DNA of 64,000 bases from Prosthecobacter sp. (GCA_021733925.1 JAIPJY010000026.1:1-64000), one strand, 5' to 3'. Numbered from the stretch's first letter, positions 42,574-52,067 are shown. The notes: generated by a model from the sequence alone, not told the origin. Translations and numbers: made by a program.

Positions 42574-44045
42574 ATGATTCGGAAGTGGGGATTTGAGGCG
42601 TGAAAATCATATCCGGTGCCCGCTGCAGGCGCGGGATCAGGAATGTGGGGGTGGTTGGGTGCAGGCAGATCCCAGGGCTGCATGGGATCGCGGGTATCAG
42701 CCTCGTAGGCCTCCGGCATCCAGTACTGCTCCGTGCTCACCGGGAGAGTCATTTTGTTCAGCGAGATGCCGAGGAAGACCCAGAAAAGAGAGAAGCTGCC
42801 AAAGACGTTTCCCACCGCCAGGAAGACAAGACAGCCCAGCAGCACGGCACGGCCGGTGGTCAGGAATGCATTGTTGCCCCCAAGCCGGATGCGTCGGGTC
42901 TGCTCACCCCATAGCTGTGCCATGGCCGCGAAAAAGGCCAGGCCGCCGATCCACCCGAACTGACTGAAGACCTCGATGTAGCCGCTGTCGCAAAAGCCCT
43001 CCTTCGGGCTGGAGCTTGCACTGGAGCTGGAGCCCGATTCACCGATGCGGCCTGCACCAAAGCCCGAACTGCCCAGGCCCATGCCCAAGGGATGCTGCAC
43101 CACCCAGGGAAGGCCCGCAGTCAGGATGCTCATGCGGCCTTTGAAGGAACCGTCATTCTGCATGTCCTTCATGGTGTCATACCGCTTGGTGATGCGCTCT
43201 GCGCCCGGCATGTACTGCAGGCCGATGCTGCCACCGATGCCAAACACCGCCGCCAGCAAGATCAAGCGGCCGACGCCTTTTCCCTTCGAGAGCGCGGGCT
43301 GGAGTATCGCCACCAGGCCCACGATGATGAACATGCTGCGCGTGAGCGTCAGCACCACCACCGACAGCAGCAGCACGACGGTGAGCCATCCGCCGATGAT
43401 GCGCCAGCGTGGGTTCAGGATCATTGGGATGGCTGCCCAGGCCAGGAAGCTGGCGCAGGGCCCGCGCTCATGCAGCGTGGAAAAGACGGACATCTCCGTC
43501 GGCCTGAGCTGGCCCAGATAGCCCACAAATTTCACCGCCGTCACCCAGAAGGCATCCCACTCTGGTATGGTGTAGTATTGATACCAGCCATACACCGCCA
43601 CCAGCAGCGCCGCATACCCGCAGGACCTCATCCACCGGTCCGCTGTTTGGGAGTTGATCGGGGCAGTCGCCGCATAGAGGAAGGCGCCAAAGCCCGCCAT
43701 CCATTCTCCCAGCGAGTAGAAGGCGCCGATGCCCGCGTTCACAAAGCCAATGATGAGTCCGTGGCCCAGCGCCACCATGATCAGTGTGGCCACATTGCGG
43801 CTGCTCTGCGTGAGCTGGCCAAAGCGCGACATCGCAGGCACCAGCAGCACGGCACTGACGACCAGCGGCGTGAGGCTGATGCTGGAGAGCGGATTGAAGG
43901 CTCCGTTGATGTAGTAGTCCACCAGTCGGCGGATGCCGCGGTTCAGCGCCACCACAAAGAACACATAGTCCAGCAGGTAGCTGGAGCGCTGTGCGGCCAG
44001 CACAAAGGCTGGCAGCACGATGATGAGGGCAATGAAATATTCCAT
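42570..44045 (-). CDS. Wzy/O-antigen ligase-like membrane protein
   Basis: From the Met at 44045 ('MEYFIALIIVLPAFVL') the product is 491 residues with ten or more membrane helices and a large periplasmic loop containing 'YMPGAERITKRYDTMKDMQN' and 'GLPWVVQHPLGMGLGSSGF', the pattern of the O-antigen ligase/polymerase superfamily. It would polymerise or ligate repeat units in the periplasm. The last 70 residues after the final helix are a soluble, Pro-rich tail. The earlier in-frame Met (44087) would overlap the acyltransferase gene and give a non-hydrophobic start. Confidence 0.82.
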   Translation of the reverse strand: MEYFIALIIVLPAFVLAAQRSSYLLDYVFFVVALNRGIRRLVDYYINGAFNPLSSISLTPLVVSAVLLVPAMSRFGQLTQSSRNVATLIMVALGHGLIIGFVNAGIGAFYSLGEWMAGFGAFLYAATAPINSQTADRWMRSCGYAALLVAVYGWYQYYTIPEWDAFWVTAVKFVGYLGQLRPTEMSVFSTLHERGPCASFLAWAAIPMILNPRWRIIGGWLTVVLLLSVVVLTLTRSMFIIVGLVAILQPALSKGKGVGRLILLAAVFGIGGSIGLQYMPGAERITKRYDTMKDMQNDGSFKGRMSILTAGLPWVVQHPLGMGLGSSGFGAGRIGESGSSSSASSSPKEGFCDSGYIEVFSQFGWIGGLAFFAAMAQLWGEQTRRIRLGGNNAFLTTGRAVLLGCLVFLAVGNVFGSFSLFWVFLGISLNKMTLPVSTEQYWMPEAYEADTRDPMQPWDLPAPNHPHIPDPAPAAGTGYDFHASNPHFRII

Positions 44046-44046
44046 G

Positions 44047-44709
44047 CTAGTGCAGCAGAGGTTCTGCGGCGGGGCACACTGTCTCACGGGTCGCTTTCGC
44101 GGGCGTGGAGGCCGTCACGGGATTGCGTCCGGTCCACGCCATCACCGGGCCAAACCATGACGCAGGCAGATACTCAAATCGCTCGATGTCGCGTGTGCCG
44201 AACTCCTTGGCCGGATTGCCGCCCACCAGGCTGAAGGGTCGCACATCCTTCACCACCACGGCTCCGGCTGCCACCACCGCGCCGCGGCCGATGGTCACGC
44301 CTTTCAGCACCATGGCATCCGTCGCCACCCACGCATAGTCTTCCACCACGATCGGCGCAAACACGTGCTCATAGGTGGGCGAGTTGATGTCATGTGATCC
44401 GGTGATCAGGCGCACCCCGTCATTGATCACCACGCAGTTGCCGATCTTGATCTCCGCATGGGCCTGCATGCGGGTGATGCCGATACTGCATCCATTGCCG
44501 ATGCTCAGGTGCGAGGCCTCGCCATGCAGCGTCAGGTTTGAAATCACTGAGGATGGGGAGATTCGCGCTCCCTTCAGCGTCCAGCGCAGCGACTGCCAGC
44601 TGTAGCCCAGCAGGCTTGGCAGCGTCCACACACGCTTCAGCCAGGTCTTCACCCATGCCGGGCTGAAGAGCTTGGGCTTGAGCCGGTTTTGAAAAAGATA
44701 GGCGATCAT
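44047..44709 (-). CDS. Hexapeptide-repeat sugar O-acetyltransferase (WcaF-like)
   Basis: The 220-residue protein has left-handed beta-helix repeats ('ISPSSVISNLTLHGEASHLS', 'GNCVVINDGVRLITGSHDIN', 'AWVATDAMVLKGVTIGRGAV') and the 'GGNPAKEFG' end shared by WcaF/WcaB-type acetyltransferases; the His of 'GSHDIN' is the usual catalytic residue. It likely acetylates a sugar of the polymer. It sits one base before the polymerase-like gene. Confidence 0.87.
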   Translation of the reverse strand: MIAYLFQNRLKPKLFSPAWVKTWLKRVWTLPSLLGYSWQSLRWTLKGARISPSSVISNLTLHGEASHLSIGNGCSIGITRMQAHAEIKIGNCVVINDGVRLITGSHDINSPTYEHVFAPIVVEDYAWVATDAMVLKGVTIGRGAVVAAGAVVVKDVRPFSLVGGNPAKEFGTRDIERFEYLPASWFGPVMAWTGRNPVTASTPAKATRETVCPAAEPLLH

Positions 44710-44759
44710 AGGGAATGCAGGAAAATCGGACTTCGGTCAGACACCCTGAACAGGCCCCA

Positions 44760-45746
44760 TCAAGGGGCTGGCGCGGCTGCCTGCTCAGACAGTAAACTCT
44801 CATTTGTCTGAGTGCGGCTAAGGCATGCCTTAAAGGCGCCTAGGCGTCCGGTAAGGGTGGCCGCGAAACGCTGGCGTGGTTTCGTGCTCGGACGCAGCAC
44901 AAAATCCACCGCGCGGGCGAGGCCCGGGCACACATGGCTGCCGATCAGCGCCTGCCACAGAGGTAGGGTCCAGCGCACCAAACCGGTGCCATGCTTCAGC
45001 GCCACAAAGGTCTCGTTGTAGGCGATGTCGCTGGTGCCTTCGAAGTTGAAGATACCACGATGCACCGTGTCACCATCATGACGCGGCGCCACGTTATGGA
45101 TGATCTGCACCTCGGGGTCGAAGATCATCTTCAAGTTCTGTGCTTTGGCCTGCAGGCCCAGTGCCAGTTCCCAGTTCACCTGGGCACCCTTGCCGCGCAG
45201 GCCGCTCTCAAAGCCGCAGGCGCGTAGGAAGTCACCTTTGAAAAGACAGTTAGAGCCCCGCAGCACCTGCACCTCACGTGCCTTGCCGCCACCACGGTGA
45301 TGTCCGCCCGTCACACGGCCAAACCAGTGCACATTGCCCACATCTTCTTCCAAAGGCTCGGTCTTGCGCATTTCAGGGTAGTCCATCAGCATGTCGCGGG
45401 CGCCTGCCGCCACCACGTCAGGGCGGGACTTCACATGCGCCAGCAGGGTGCTGAGCCAGTGCGCGGGGATCTCCACGTCATCGTCCAGCAGCACGATCCA
45501 CTCGCCGTGGCACTCCTTCAGGCAGGAGTTCATTGAGCCCACCACGCCCACGCCGCGTGCTTCCACCGCGCGCACCGGCAGCATGGCCTCGTATTCCTGG
45601 ATCACCGCACGCGTGACATCATCATCAGCGCGCACGCCTACCACGATCTGGTCTGCCTGCTTTGCTTGCAGTTTTAGTGCCTCCAGGCAGCGGCGCAGAT
45701 GGTCGGGCCGCTTCAGCGTGGGGATGATGACGTCAATGGTTTCCAT
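44760..45746 (-). CDS. Family 2 glycosyltransferase
   Basis: The 328-residue enzyme has the GT2 opening 'IDVIIPTLKRPDHLRRCLEA' and the metal-binding Asp motif 'EWIVLLDDDVEIPAHW', followed by 'GGHHRGGGKAREVQVLRGSN' where the acceptor base region lies. It uses a nucleotide sugar such as UDP-Glc, UDP-Gal or UDP-GlcNAc; which one is not readable. The C-terminal part after residue 270 is variable. It is the first of the cluster-internal GT2 genes. Confidence 0.88.
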   Translation of the reverse strand: METIDVIIPTLKRPDHLRRCLEALKLQAKQADQIVVGVRADDDVTRAVIQEYEAMLPVRAVEARGVGVVGSMNSCLKECHGEWIVLLDDDVEIPAHWLSTLLAHVKSRPDVVAAGARDMLMDYPEMRKTEPLEEDVGNVHWFGRVTGGHHRGGGKAREVQVLRGSNCLFKGDFLRACGFESGLRGKGAQVNWELALGLQAKAQNLKMIFDPEVQIIHNVAPRHDGDTVHRGIFNFEGTSDIAYNETFVALKHGTGLVRWTLPLWQALIGSHVCPGLARAVDFVLRPSTKPRQRFAATLTGRLGAFKACLSRTQTNESLLSEQAAAPAP

Positions 45747-45752
45747 GTGGGA

Positions 45753-46988
45753 TCAGGCGGGTGAGAGGTTCTTGAAAGGGGTGCGCAGTGCGTTTTCCAA
45801 AATGGTGGTGATCTGGCTTGTCCCGCTGCCAACATCGAAATGCCGTTCGGCCACCGTGCGGGATTTCACCGGCGCATCCGGCAGGTGCTGGCCAAGGCGC
45901 ATCAAAGCGCTGGCGAAAGTTTCTGGACGGTCATCGGCGAGATGAATGTCACGGTCGCAGAGATAATCCGCGTTGCCGTTCGTGTGGCCGACAATGACGG
46001 GCAGTCCACACGCCTGCGCCTCGGCAACGGAGGAACCAAAGTTTTCCTCATCGCTCGGCTGCGCCAGGACATCATGCTGGCGCAGTAGCGCGGGCACCTC
46101 CGTGCGTGGCATGGATTTGATCCAGCTCAGGCGGTCGGGGAAGGGGAAGGAATCGATGAGCTTTTCATAGCCGGGCACGAAGCCCGTGCCACCCACGATG
46201 GTGGCGCGCACATGCACCCCCTGGCGGATCGCCAGTTCCAGGCCGCGCAGGAAAAGGTCCAGCCGCTTGCGTGGAATGATGCGCCCCAGCCACAGCACTC
46301 GCAGTTCTGCATTCTTTCCCGCCGCTTCATCCGCCGGGCGGAACATGTTCAAATCAATCGGGTAGGGCAGCGTGTCCACTCGCTCTTCCTGGATGCCATA
46401 GACATCCGTCAGCGTCTTCTTCGACTGCCGGCTGCCCACGATGATGTGGTCCGAGTGCTTCAATCCCGGCAGGCCGATGGAGGACAGTCGGATGCGTGCC
46501 AGCATCAGCCATTGCAGCGCCTTGCGCGGCCCTGCGAGTTTCTTGATCTCGCCAAAGCGTGAGACGATGGAGCGCGCATCCGTTCCGGGCGGGCCTTGGG
46601 CAAAACTGATCATCGGCAGATTCCGCACCCGACCCGGCGCATAATCACCCAGCCACAGGCAGAGGTCATACTGGCGTGTGGCATGCTGCTGGCGCATCTT
46701 CTTCAGCAGCAGCCGCTCATAAGTGGCGCAGTCCACTCGGCAGGCCATGAAGCCCAGCGCTGGAATCTTTTGCACTCTGGCGCGAAAGCGGTCCGGGCCC
46801 ACGTTGTCCGTGCACACAAAGCGGAAACGCTCATGCTCGCCCACGCAGGGGCGCGGATCGACAAAGGAGGGCTTCGAGAAGAAGTCCACCTCATGCCCGT
46901 CTTCAAGAAGTGACCGCAGCAGCAGCGCATTGGCCGAAGCCACGCTGCCCTCCTGCGCTGAGACATATCCGCTGACGGCAATTTTCAT
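45753..46988 (-). CDS. Family 4 glycosyltransferase
   Basis: From the Met at 46988 ('MKIAVSGYVSAQEGSVASAN') the protein is 411 residues. 'RVLWLGRIIPRKRLDLFLRG' and 'ENFGSSVAEAQACGLPVIVG' are GT4 donor motifs. This start overlaps the ATP-grasp gene stop by ATGA, which decides against the longer frame to 47051. The acceptor domain is divergent from other GT4 genes here. Substrate unknown. Confidence 0.88.
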   Translation of the reverse strand: MKIAVSGYVSAQEGSVASANALLLRSLLEDGHEVDFFSKPSFVDPRPCVGEHERFRFVCTDNVGPDRFRARVQKIPALGFMACRVDCATYERLLLKKMRQQHATRQYDLCLWLGDYAPGRVRNLPMISFAQGPPGTDARSIVSRFGEIKKLAGPRKALQWLMLARIRLSSIGLPGLKHSDHIIVGSRQSKKTLTDVYGIQEERVDTLPYPIDLNMFRPADEAAGKNAELRVLWLGRIIPRKRLDLFLRGLELAIRQGVHVRATIVGGTGFVPGYEKLIDSFPFPDRLSWIKSMPRTEVPALLRQHDVLAQPSDEENFGSSVAEAQACGLPVIVGHTNGNADYLCDRDIHLADDRPETFASALMRLGQHLPDAPVKSRTVAERHFDVGSGTSQITTILENALRTPFKNLSPA

Positions 46989-47935
46989 GGGAGCGAACTG
47001 GTGAGGGTGAGGGCCACGAGGTTTTTGTCGCTCGTCGGCTTCTGCAGCCATTGCTTGCAGATGTGTGCGTCGAAACTCAAGGGGTTGAAGGCTCCGAGTC
47101 CCGCTTCAGGGAAGAAGGTCAGCTCGCCGAAGTAGATCCCCTTGTCCGTCTGGTACAAATCCACGCGGACAAAGTTCTGCTCCTTGGAAAGCTTCTCTGC
47201 GATGGCGAGCATGCTTGCCAGCCCTTCCGGAGCCGGTGCTGCCGTCGCATAGGTTTCATATTGAAAGCTCACTGGCAGCAGTTTCCAGTCCGGCGAATAC
47301 AGGCAGCGCTTGTGGTCAACATAGCGGCCGGTGTCGTGCTGGATGAAGGCCACTTTGCCGCGGAAGCAGAAGAACTTGTAGTCTTCAGGGACCAGATCAT
47401 TGCAGGGCAGAAACTCCTCGGCAATGACGCCAGCCACGAGATGACGGTAGCTCGGTTCACGAGAACCCCGGAAATATTTCATCGTGAGCCAGTGACGGAT
47501 GCTGGACTTTTCCTCGCCGGTGAGGCGGCGGGGTTCTTTGACGAGAATCGTCATGCCAGAGCCGTGGGTGCCTTTGATGACGCAGCGTGGCACCACGGAC
47601 TCGAAAAACGAATCATCCGCCGTGGTGGCGTAGTGCAATGTCTTCGCCACCTGGCACTTCACCCCAGCGCCATTCATGGCCTTCTCCATCGATTCTTTTG
47701 CCAGATGCTTGTCCACCCACGGCGCGAAGGAGATGAACTTGGGCAGTGACACCTTGCGGGCAAACAGCCATTCATTCAATGTCCGTGGATTGTTCAGCCG
47801 CGGCCGGAAGCCGTAGGTGCGTTGGAAGACTCGATAGGAAAGCAGGTAGCTGGCCCAGGGGGCGTCAGGCAGTATCTTTGCGAGTGTTTTGCCGATGCCA
47901 CCTTCGCGCACAAACTTGAGCAGTGGGAGATTCAT
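46985..47935 (-). CDS. TupA-like ATP-grasp protein
   Basis: The 316-residue protein resembles TupA-type ATP-grasp enzymes of teichuronopeptide and capsule loci: 'VIKGTHGSGMTILVKEPRRL' (nucleotide-binding loop), 'IAEEFLPCNDLVPEDYKFFC' and 'VRVDLYQTDKGIYFGELTFF' (metal-binding strand). Members are thought to ligate amino acids or similar acids to a polysaccharide carboxylate. That would fit a polymer containing glucuronate, which the Ugd gene in this locus could supply. Its product then shares translation with the next GT4 gene by ATGA. Confidence 0.8.
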   Translation of the reverse strand: MNLPLLKFVREGGIGKTLAKILPDAPWASYLLSYRVFQRTYGFRPRLNNPRTLNEWLFARKVSLPKFISFAPWVDKHLAKESMEKAMNGAGVKCQVAKTLHYATTADDSFFESVVPRCVIKGTHGSGMTILVKEPRRLTGEEKSSIRHWLTMKYFRGSREPSYRHLVAGVIAEEFLPCNDLVPEDYKFFCFRGKVAFIQHDTGRYVDHKRCLYSPDWKLLPVSFQYETYATAAPAPEGLASMLAIAEKLSKEQNFVRVDLYQTDKGIYFGELTFFPEAGLGAFNPLSFDAHICKQWLQKPTSDKNLVALTLTSSLP

Positions 47936-47969
47936 GGTTGGTTGGGATGTGGAGGATCGAAAGCTCCGT

Positions 47970-48782
47970 CTATTTCGTGACGGGCCGGTCGAAGTAGATC
48001 CAGCGGAAATTATCCGAAGGTCTTTCGGTGTAGCCTGCCTCTGCCATCATCTTGCGGATGTCGTCGGCAGCCTTTTCCAGCGTTCTTTCCGACGTGTTGT
48101 GCATCTCGATCGCAATGGATTTGATGATGCGGCGCTTCAGGCTTTCCCGCGCGCCCGCGATGACCTTCTCATCGAAACCTTCCACATCCACCTTGATGGC
48201 GGAGACTTCCTTCAGGCCGTTGGACTCGATCAGCCAGTCCAGCGTGACCACGGGTACATTTCGGCGCTCACGAAAGCGGTCAAGCCGGCTCGGGCGGCTG
48301 CAAAGGGAAGAGGCACCGCTGTTCGTGGAGGGCTGGACGACAAAGTCCGCGCTGCCCGCGAAGTCACCCACGGCGAAGGGGGCCAGCGTGCAGTTGCTGC
48401 TGCGGTTGAGCTGCACATTGCGCAGGATGACGGGCCACAGCGCCGCGTTTGGCTCCACGCAGATCACTCGTGCTGCCTTCAGCGTGGTGGCGGCAAACAT
48501 GGAGAAATAGCCTTCATTCGCTCCCACATCGAGGAAGGTGCCTGTGGAGTCGAGCGTGGATCTCAGCCACTCCTCCAGCTTCTCTTCATACTTGCCTTTT
48601 ACCAGAGCATCAGCCAGCGGGCTGATGGGATCCAGCCAGAGCTTGACGCCATTGTCTTGGATCTGCGTTTCCACGCGGCGGGTGCGCAGCGCCCATTTCA
48701 CGCATGCGCCAATCTCTTTGGGGTGGGTGTTGAGGCACCAATGGCGGAGGCCGGGTCGGACTATTTTGCTGAGTGTATTCAT
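47970..48782 (-). CDS. FkbM-family methyltransferase
   Basis: The 270-residue protein has the SAM-binding motif 'GTFLDVGANEGYFSMFAA', 'VICVEPNAALWPVILRNVQL' and the FkbM signature 'AIKVDVEGFDEKVIAGARES'. FkbM proteins add methyl groups to hydroxyls of sugars or polyketides; here methylation of a sugar is likely. It sits between the ATP-grasp gene and an acyltransferase gene with short gaps of 34 and 52 bases. All key motifs are intact. Confidence 0.88.
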   Translation of the reverse strand: MNTLSKIVRPGLRHWCLNTHPKEIGACVKWALRTRRVETQIQDNGVKLWLDPISPLADALVKGKYEEKLEEWLRSTLDSTGTFLDVGANEGYFSMFAATTLKAARVICVEPNAALWPVILRNVQLNRSSNCTLAPFAVGDFAGSADFVVQPSTNSGASSLCSRPSRLDRFRERRNVPVVTLDWLIESNGLKEVSAIKVDVEGFDEKVIAGARESLKRRIIKSIAIEMHNTSERTLEKAADDIRKMMAEAGYTERPSDNFRWIYFDRPVTK

Positions 48783-48834
48783 GTCGGTCTGTTGTGTTTA
48801 TACGGGTGATTGATCTGATGACATCGCTGGAGGA

Positions 48835-50013
48835 TCAGCGGAAATGGTGCCGCAGTTTGAGGAAAGGCTTCTCCAGGCAGTAGTAGGAGACGATGGCCGC
48901 AGCGCAGGCTGGAACCATCCACAGCGGATAGGTCATCCACCAGACCTTGGGCAGTCCCAGTAGCTCAGGATTCGTGTAGAAGATGCTCTGCCAGATGTAG
49001 AGCGAGTAGGAGAGCACACCGACAGTGGCGATGGGGCGCCAGTTCAGGCAGCGGAAGAGTCCCCAGTCAGGCATCTTGATGCTTTGCAGCACCAGCAGAA
49101 CAAAACCAAGGGACTGGATGGTGCGGCCGAGACCAAACCACGCGGCCCAGCCAAGGCCTTTAAGTGGGGCAGGCAGCCAGGGGCGGTCTGCAACCCAGTG
49201 CATCGCATACGGCTCCATCAGCATCAGCACACTGAGCGCCAGCGCCGTCCACCGCCTCGAAGTGACGAACGTGCACAGCCTGCTCTCTTTTCCTGCCATG
49301 CTGATGGCTGCCATGCAGCCGATGGCCAGCGAATCCACATTGTTGAAGAATGAGGGCTCACGGCACAGGATCTGCCATACCGGAGCATCAGATACCGGGA
49401 ACTGCCACAGATAGCGGCAGATGAAGGCCGTGAGGATCGCGCCGCCAGCAATGTAGGGCATCATCCGGACCCGCACGGCCGGAGCCAGCCACACAAACAC
49501 AAACGGCCAGATCAAATAAAACTGCTCCTCCACCGCCAGCGACCAGAGCGGCCCGCTGATCTTGTTGCCATCCAGATAAAAATTACGCGTGAAAGTCAGG
49601 TTCGCAATCCAGTTGCCCACGCTGTGGTCGCATTGGGTGAAATACTGGATGAACCCCATCACAATCAAAAACGCCCCATAGACCGGCAGGATGCGCAGCG
49701 CCCGCCGCGCATAGAAGTGGCGCAGGTTCACCTTCTGCGTCTTGCGCTCCTCCCCCAGCATCAGCCAGGTGATGAGCAGCCCCGAGATCACAAAGAAAAA
49801 CCGCACCCCCAGATGCCCGTCGAACAGATAATGCAGCGGCTTCTCCAGATGCTCCGGAAAACCAACCGCAAAATGATTGTGGGAGACAAGCACCAGCAGA
49901 ATGCTGATCGCCCGCCAACCATCCAGTGACGGCAACCTTCCAAGAACGGTATCTTTGCGTTCAACGGCGACCGCAGAAAAGACCAGCGGGGAGGTGAGGG
50001 CTGTCGAGGTCAT
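48835..50013 (-). CDS. Membrane acyltransferase family 3 protein (OafA/YrhL-like)
   Basis: The 392-residue protein has about ten membrane helices and the acyltransferase 3 opening 'LPSLDGWRAISILLVLVSHN', with the 'GVRFFFVISGLLITWLML' second helix and the basic 'FYARRALRILPVYGAFL' motif. These proteins O-acetylate polysaccharides or lipids across the membrane. It is the second decorating acyltransferase of its type in the cluster. Substrate not known. Confidence 0.88.
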   Translation of the reverse strand: MTSTALTSPLVFSAVAVERKDTVLGRLPSLDGWRAISILLVLVSHNHFAVGFPEHLEKPLHYLFDGHLGVRFFFVISGLLITWLMLGEERKTQKVNLRHFYARRALRILPVYGAFLIVMGFIQYFTQCDHSVGNWIANLTFTRNFYLDGNKISGPLWSLAVEEQFYLIWPFVFVWLAPAVRVRMMPYIAGGAILTAFICRYLWQFPVSDAPVWQILCREPSFFNNVDSLAIGCMAAISMAGKESRLCTFVTSRRWTALALSVLMLMEPYAMHWVADRPWLPAPLKGLGWAAWFGLGRTIQSLGFVLLVLQSIKMPDWGLFRCLNWRPIATVGVLSYSLYIWQSIFYTNPELLGLPKVWWMTYPLWMVPACAAAIVSYYCLEKPFLKLRHHFR

Positions 50014-50049
50014 AGGGCGTTATTTTTGCCGAATCCGACACACTTAAGG

Positions 50050-50955
50050 TCAGGTCGCGGGCTTGGTTTTCCAGTACACATTCTCGTTCCCCGCTGAGCG
50101 AAACCGCTGCGTCAGCCGGTACCAGATTCCAATCCACAGGCTGTTGTAGCGCAGCAAGACACGCAGACGCTCCCATTGGCTCTCCGTGTACTGGTGCAGC
50201 ACATTCACCTTCTCGCCGCTTGCCTTGAAAGCCTCACCCTTAACCATGGAGAATACCGGCTGCCCCCGTTCCTCCCCACCCAAGCTACGGCGCAGGCCCG
50301 TAGGCCGGGTATGGAATATGCTGCCTTCAGTGACATCCAGCCTGCGAAACCGCCCCGCAAACTCCGCTTCCCGAATAATAATGTTCAGCGCCACCTGATC
50401 CCCATTGAAACTCGGTGCCTCACGCGAAAGCTCCCAAATCCGCGCACTAAGATCCGCCATCGCTCCCGCCGTGCCGATGATCACGCCAGAGCAATACACC
50501 TCCTCATTAACCATCTTCTCCTCATACCCAGGAAACACCGTTTTCAGTGTCCGAAGATTCCAGTCCGAATCGCAGTAGCTCCATCCTTCAGAGCTGACAG
50601 CCAGATCTTTGCCTGACGCAGGATCGAGCAGTTCAATCATGCCTGCAGGATGGGTCTGGAAAACAACATCCCGCACGTCCGTGGTGACCACAAAGGCATC
50701 CTTTGGAAGTTCGCGAAGAATGGATTCGAAGTCTTTGAAGCGGCCGCGGTTGACGGAGATTTCCATCTTGGCGCGGCGCACATCGACTCCTTCCTGCTCC
50801 ATTTTTGTGATGACATCCGCACCGATGTCCTCGTAGGCCACGAGGATGACGCCGCCGTTGAAGCCGGTGCTGCGCAAGGAACGAATCCAGGGCGCGACGA
50901 CAGGCCATTCATGATGGTTGATGGCTCCGAGGACGATGGTTTCAGGGGTGCTCAT
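50050..50955 (-). CDS. Glycosyltransferase-like protein with DxD-type motif
   Basis: From the Met at 50955 ('MSTPETIVLGAINHHEWPVV') the product is 301 residues. 'FVVTTDVRDVVFQTHP' contains a DxxD pattern like the metal-binding motif of GT-A type sugar transferases, and 'SSEGWSYCDSDWN' and 'FNGDQVALNIIIRE' resemble the acceptor region of glycosyltransferases of capsule loci. Family not certain; it may be a distant member of the DUF616/TOD1-like group. The start overlaps the upstream acyltransferase stop by ATGA. It lies between two acyltransferase 3 genes. Confidence 0.6.
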   Translation of the reverse strand: MSTPETIVLGAINHHEWPVVAPWIRSLRSTGFNGGVILVAYEDIGADVITKMEQEGVDVRRAKMEISVNRGRFKDFESILRELPKDAFVVTTDVRDVVFQTHPAGMIELLDPASGKDLAVSSEGWSYCDSDWNLRTLKTVFPGYEEKMVNEEVYCSGVIIGTAGAMADLSARIWELSREAPSFNGDQVALNIIIREAEFAGRFRRLDVTEGSIFHTRPTGLRRSLGGEERGQPVFSMVKGEAFKASGEKVNVLHQYTESQWERLRVLLRYNSLWIGIWYRLTQRFRSAGNENVYWKTKPAT

Positions 50956-52067
50956 ATCGCTGATTTGGGGTGTGAGATGCAAGGAGTGAGGTCTGCCGCG
51001 GAGGGTTTGCGGCGGATGGACTTGAGGCGGAGGAAAAACACTTCGAACCCGTGGTAGGAGACAACTGAGGCAAGGGTGGTCCAGGCGAAGTAGAGCGCAA
51101 GTCGCGTGATGCCTCCTGGCTCCTCCATATGCAGCTTATCGAACACGATTTTCCAAAAGCTGCCGGCCAGATTGTGATAGAGATAGAAGCCGTAGGAGAT
51201 GACGCCGAGGTAGCGCAGTGGGGCGAAGTTTAAGAGGCGCTTCCAGCCTGCCTGATGAGCCTCACAAGTGGTGAGAAAAACGATCTGAGTGGTGAAGACC
51301 AGCAGCAGTATCAGCTGGATGGAGATGGCGGCTTCAACCTCCAGCAGGCCGCTGGTTCTGGCGACTCCTGCGATGATGAACAGTGCCAGGCTGGCGATGG
51401 ACAGCTTGTTGAAAAGGGCCTTGAGAGTCCATAAGCGCTCCCTGACTGCCGGCATGGCGAGCAGGCCTCCGCAAGCGAAGTAGTCGAAGTAATTCAGCGT
51501 GAAAGTTTTGATCTGGGTATCATTAAAACCGCCCGCATATAGACCAAGCCGGGTGGCGACTGAGAGCGCAATGATGGCGGCGAGCATCCGACCCAACCAT
51601 TTTGCTGGAGTGAGAAGGATGATGAACGGCCAGAAGAGATAGAACTGAAACTCAACGGCCAGGGACCAGAAGTGGCTCAGGTTTCCGATCCAGTCCGCCT
51701 TGGCGAAGACGTAGAGGTTGGTGGTGTAGGAGAAGTTCCAGCCCGCAGTCTCCCAGGCGATCGGGATGCCCACCGCCAGCAAGGCGATGTTCAACGCATA
51801 ATAGGATGGATAGATGCGGACTGCACGCCGCCAGTGGAAGGTCATCAATGCCGGCCAGAAGGGTTTTCCACGCTGCTTCAGCAGGATCGCGGTGATCAAG
51901 AATCCGCTCAGAACAAAGAAGCAGCCGACACCGGTGCTGCCGAACAGCAGCACGAGGCCGAGGTCGGATGGCTGCCAGTGCTGGAAGGCAACGAGAAGCA
52001 CTGCGATGGCACGCATTGCGTCGAGGCCTGGAATGTGGCCTGAGGAGAGTGTGGATTCTGTTTTCAT
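50952..52067 (-). CDS. Membrane acyltransferase family 3 protein (OafA/YrhL-like)
   Basis: From the Met at 52067 the protein is 371 residues with ten or so membrane helices, 'IPGLDAMRAIAVLLVAFQHW' at the start, 'GVGCFFVLSGFLITAILLKQ' and 'FHWRRAVRIYPSYYAL'. The start overlaps the stop of the GT2 gene by ATGA; the frame extends to 52169 but an earlier start would lie inside that gene. Likely O-acylates the polymer. It differs clearly from the protein at 48835-50013, so each may serve a different position. Confidence 0.88.
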   Translation of the reverse strand: MKTESTLSSGHIPGLDAMRAIAVLLVAFQHWQPSDLGLVLLFGSTGVGCFFVLSGFLITAILLKQRGKPFWPALMTFHWRRAVRIYPSYYALNIALLAVGIPIAWETAGWNFSYTTNLYVFAKADWIGNLSHFWSLAVEFQFYLFWPFIILLTPAKWLGRMLAAIIALSVATRLGLYAGGFNDTQIKTFTLNYFDYFACGGLLAMPAVRERLWTLKALFNKLSIASLALFIIAGVARTSGLLEVEAAISIQLILLLVFTTQIVFLTTCEAHQAGWKRLLNFAPLRYLGVISYGFYLYHNLAGSFWKIVFDKLHMEEPGGITRLALYFAWTTLASVVSYHGFEVFFLRLKSIRRKPSAADLTPCISHPKSAI

